From an uncultured Sutterella sp. (lineage in GTDB: Bacteria; Pseudomonadota; Gammaproteobacteria; Burkholderiales; Burkholderiaceae_F), in assembly GCA_900546995.1 (NCBI GenBank), contig URFF01000019.1, positions 1-24,468 of the forward strand: 24,468 nt of DNA. The letters run 5' to 3'. The first letter of the stretch is position 1. Every line of letters starts with the position of its first letter. Of this stretch, positions 22,052 through 24,468 are shown piece by piece. The notes beneath the pieces are model-generated. The model did no database searches. It was not told the origin of the DNA and was given only the letters and a program-made list of their open reading frames with translations. The position numbers and the translations under genes were made by a program.

Positions 22052-23305
22052 ATGACTTACGATTTCACAACGCTCATGGACCGAAAAGGCAAAGATGCCG
22101 TCGCATTGGATGTTGAACAAGCCATTTCCGGCGACAATCTCGCACAGGCCAATGTCAAAATCCGCGATGGTTTCTCCGTGATTCCGATGTGGGTGGCTGA
22201 CATGAATTTTCCGACAGTTCCGACGATTATTGAAGAATTACAAACTCGAGTGGCTCATCCGGCTTTCGGCTACTTCCGCCCAACCAAAGCCTATTTTGAC
22301 TCCATCATCGATTGGCACCGTGATCGTTACGGAATCACGGCAATGAAAGCCGAAAATATCGGCTACGAAAACGGTGTCTTGGGTGGCGTTGTGAATGCTC
22401 TTAACGTACTGTGCTCCAAAGGCGATCGTGTGTTGATTCATTCGCCGACTTATATTGGTTTTAATCATTGCCTACAGGATAACGGTTATAACCTCATCCG
22501 AAGCCCGTTGAAACTTGATGAAAACGGCATTTGGCGCATGGACTATGAGGATATGGAAGCGAAAATTCGTGAACACAAGATTCACGCTGCCGTATTCTGT
22601 TCTCCGCACAATCCCACGGGGCGCGTTTGGGAACGCTGGGAAATAGAAAAGGCAATGGCGCTTTTTGCCAAATATGATGTTTACGTTGTCTCGGACGAAA
22701 TTTGGGCTGATCTCGTTACCATCGGCTATCAACACATTCCGACACAGTCAGTGAGCGAAGACGCCAAAATGCGCACGATTGCCATGTATGCGCCAAGTAA
22801 AACATTTAACCTCGCCGGTCTGATCGGAAGTTATCACGTCATCTACAACCCCTGGCTTAAAGACCGGGTCGATCGTGAAGCTAGACTTTCTCACTACAAC
22901 GGCATGAATGTCCTTTCAATGCATGCCTTGATCGGCGCCTATAAACCCGAAGGACGGGTATGGTTGGACGAATTGCGCGAAGTCCTCACAGACAATATCA
23001 ATTACGCCTATGACTTTATTACAACTCATTTCAAAGGCGTTAAATTGGCCAAGCCGCAAGGAACCTACATGCTCTTTTTGGATTGCACGGAATGGTGCGC
23101 CGAGCATGGAAAGACTCTGGATGAGTTGGAAATCACCGGTATGGAAGTCGGTGTCATTTGGTGGGACGGCAGAGCATTTAATCACCCATGTGCGATTCGA
23201 ATGAATTTAGCCTTGCCACACATCAGGTTATCGAAGCGTTTAACCGACTGGATCGGTATGTTTTTAATGCTCGTTAAACGACGTACAGCAGTGCGATCTT
23301 GTTAG
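22052..23305 (+). CDS. Second MalY/PatB-type PLP enzyme, C-terminus shifted by a probable 1-base deletion
   Basis: A 417-residue PLP enzyme of the cystathionine beta-lyase-like MalY/PatB subgroup, expected to cleave S-substituted cysteines to thiol, pyruvate and ammonia. Motifs: IPMWVADMNF (44-53), SPHNPTGRVW (184-193), SDEIWADL (214-221, Asp215) and APSKTFNLAGL (247-257, Schiff-base Lys250). RMNLALPH is the usual late motif. After it the frame codes a basic, cysteine-ending tail to 23305. The overlapping frame from 23227 instead codes VIEAFNRLDRYVFNAR and stops at 23277, exactly the ending expected in this family. One missing G in the GG at 23226-23227 would explain this. AAAGGATAT before ATG 22052 is the ribosome site. 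The active site is intact, so activity may survive. Confidence 0.92.
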   Translation: MTYDFTTLMDRKGKDAVALDVEQAISGDNLAQANVKIRDGFSVIPMWVADMNFPTVPTIIEELQTRVAHPAFGYFRPTKAYFDSIIDWHRDRYGITAMKAENIGYENGVLGGVVNALNVLCSKGDRVLIHSPTYIGFNHCLQDNGYNLIRSPLKLDENGIWRMDYEDMEAKIREHKIHAAVFCSPHNPTGRVWERWEIEKAMALFAKYDVYVVSDEIWADLVTIGYQHIPTQSVSEDAKMRTIAMYAPSKTFNLAGLIGSYHVIYNPWLKDRVDREARLSHYNGMNVLSMHALIGAYKPEGRVWLDELREVLTDNINYAYDFITTHFKGVKLAKPQGTYMLFLDCTEWCAEHGKTLDELEITGMEVGVIWWDGRAFNHPCAIRMNLALPHIRLSKRLTDWIGMFLMLVKRRTAVRSC

Positions 23306-23320
23306 TTTGTTCTATTGGAT

Positions 23321-23464
23321 TCAGGCACTTACTGGGCAATCAAATAACGAGATCGCACGTCCTTCTGGGAAAGTATTCAATTTAAAAACGGTTTTAATCA
23401 ACGATGATTCCTTGGTTTTAGCTTCTTCATTTATTTTCCCATTCTTCATGATATTTTTACCCAT
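23321..23464 (-). CDS. Possible 47-residue small protein
   Basis: ATG 23464 on the minus strand is preceded by AAGGAAGG about 9 bases upstream and opens a 47-codon frame ending TGA at 23321-23323. The product starts MGKNIMKNGKINEEAKTKES, is basic in its first half, and ends FPEGRAISLFDCPVSA with a single cysteine. It runs towards the second MalY/PatB-type gene, 15 bp from its present stop. No family recognised; there is no signal peptide or membrane helix. It could be a real small gene or chance. Confidence 0.4.
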   Translation of the reverse strand: MGKNIMKNGKINEEAKTKESSLIKTVFKLNTFPEGRAISLFDCPVSA

Positions 23465-23635
23465 TTGGGTGTACCTTCCTTAATGCGCTAGTTATCCAGC
23501 TCGTGTACAAAGTCTTCGGCTCTCCCGACTTTCCTCGCCCTTTAGGTCAATGGAGGAGACCATGTTTTCTGTTTGAAAATCATCAATAGACGCACGCTCA
23601 TTTACTCTGCCATCCATCAATCATAGGAGAATACT
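23465..23635 (+). other. Non-coding region between the small ORF and the SWIM protein gene
   Basis: A divergent intergenic stretch. A hairpin is possible at 23509-23532 (AAAGTC and GACTTT arms with a smaller inner stem). AGGAGA at 23625-23630 is the ribosome site of the next gene. An AUG with a GGAGGAG upstream at about 23562 opens only four codons (MFSV). No clear promoter was found. Confidence 0.4.
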
Positions 23636-24468
23636 TTGCGTGAGTTATTTAAAAATTGGTGGACCATCGAGTGGTTAGAGGCCTTTGAAGCACGTTGGTT
23701 AGAGGGTGATCAAGTTTGGAATAAAGGTCAAAGAGCTTTTGATCGGGGCCAATTAGGGAAGAGAGAATTCGATTCTTTGTCTTATGAATTGAGCGGCAAA
23801 CTTTTTGATTCAGCGATCAAGCCGTTTTACCGTCCGGTTATTCTCTTTTCGAAAGTCAATCATGAACAATCAAAACGCATTACTCAATGGTTTTTGGAAC
23901 ATGAGTCGTCGCTTGAAGGTACTTTTAATGGACACCTGGACGAAAATCTGCCTGATTGGATGAAGGAGATTCTTTTTGATCACTCTGTGAAGTCGTTTTA
24001 TTGTAACTGTGGTCAACGTGTGCATTACTGTGAGCATGTTTGTGCACTGATACTCGACTTTTTAAGCGATGTTGAGAAAAATCCCTGCGAACTCTTTCAA
24101 ATGATTGGCGTGGACTTGTCTGCGTTATTGCCTGAGCCCATTGCGAAAACGATTCACAAACAGCAAAGCATTCCTGCGTTTAGCGATCTGCTCCTTGCCA
24201 TGGCTAGTCATTTACCTCAATCGGTTGCGCCGACGAAAATAACTTCTGCCGAGATCTTATCTCAAATGGAGGATATTCCGACTTACCTGCTTGAGGTAAG
24301 TAGTCTGTTTGCTAAAGAGGGAAGTCTTCTTGAAAAGACCGATTTTTCTGAAGTTGTCCTCAAGCTCTTAACGGAAACCGGTCGCTTTGTTCGTCAGGCA
24401 TTGTTGGAGGAAAAGCCTGCTACAGGGCAACAAGAATCGTCTATTTTGACAGGGACATTTCAGTTTTC
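23636..24468 (+). CDS. SWIM zinc-finger protein, C-terminus outside window
   Basis: The frame is open from TTG 23636 to the window end, 277 codons. The N-terminus RELFKNWWTIEWLEAFEARW resembles the SWIM-finger proteins found beside SNF2-family helicases, which begin with a WW-x4-WLEAlE pattern. The SWIM motif CxC-x6-CxH is at Cys123, Cys125, Cys132 and His134 (FYCNCGQRVHYCEHVCALI). SWIM domains bind zinc and are thought to contact DNA or proteins. The TTG start is chosen because AGGAGA lies 5 bases before it and no ATG precedes the conserved WW. After residue 150 the sequence is helical and not recognised. A helicase gene is expected downstream, beyond the window. Confidence 0.85.
   Translation, partial: MRELFKNWWTIEWLEAFEARWLEGDQVWNKGQRAFDRGQLGKREFDSLSYELSGKLFDSAIKPFYRPVILFSKVNHEQSKRITQWFLEHESSLEGTFNGHLDENLPDWMKEILFDHSVKSFYCNCGQRVHYCEHVCALILDFLSDVEKNPCELFQMIGVDLSALLPEPIAKTIHKQQSIPAFSDLLLAMASHLPQSVAPTKITSAEILSQMEDIPTYLLEVSSLFAKEGSLLEKTDFSEVVLKLLTETGRFVRQALLEEKPATGQQESSILTGTFQF

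Noticed and set aside
23509..23550. Resemblance to RNase P RNA (minus strand GAGGAAAGTCGGG)
   Set aside because: Only a short match; the rest of the conserved RNase P core is not found in the available space.

Overview
The window reads as chromosomal DNA of an anaerobic or microaerophilic Gram-negative bacterium. Signs are a type Va autotransporter with an outer-membrane barrel, a lipoprotein, Sec signal peptides, a periplasmic type II asparaginase, the oxygen-independent ribonucleotide reductase NrdDG, and probable FNR, Fur and NrdR sites. The gene set and base composition fit a gut betaproteobacterium such as Sutterellaceae. That placement is an inference; there is no rRNA or other marker here.

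Layout. 1-2930: a metal-resistance block. A P-type heavy-metal ATPase (C-terminus outside the window) is divergent from a MerR-family CadR/PbrR-like regulator, with a typical MerR promoter between them; a small membrane protein follows the regulator. 2931-6067: a non-coding stretch with a perfect FNR-type box, then an orphan amino-acid binding protein, an M20 amidohydrolase and an AlaX-type tRNA-editing enzyme. 6083-10810, minus strand: an autotransporter, a small lipoprotein and an AAA/DUF4143-type ATPase. 11016-12074: type II L-asparaginase. 12195-14329, minus strand: a MalY/PatB-type lyase followed by an EamA exporter. 14468-15136: a TrhA/hemolysin III membrane protein. 15199-17847, minus strand: nrdD-nrdG, preceded by two NrdR-like boxes 31 bp apart. 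18200-19561: MutT, a broken ORF remnant, then Dps with a Fur-type box. 19641-20309, minus strand: a hypothetical protein. 20394-23305: an ArgH-superfamily lyase with altered conserved residues, then a second MalY/PatB-type enzyme that carries a probable one-base deletion near its 3' end. 23321-23464, minus strand: a possible 47-codon small gene. 23636 to the end: a SWIM zinc-finger protein cut by the window edge.

How the genes may work together. Much of the content handles amino acids and nitrogen: a binding protein, an N-acyl amino acid hydrolase, asparaginase, a C-N lyase and two PLP C-S lyase-type enzymes, one paired with an exporter. This would suit an organism that lives on amino acids, but no single pathway can be traced. 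The second theme is metal, iron and oxidant control (metal ATPase and regulator, Dps, MutT).

No CRISPR array, tRNA, rRNA, insertion sequence or prophage was recognised. I did not find a clearly new multi-gene system. The most useful unexpected items are the tandem CC-motif metal-binding modules of the ATPase, the divergent ArgH-like lyase, the frameshifted MalY/PatB gene, the paired NrdR boxes and the small ORF at 23321-23464.
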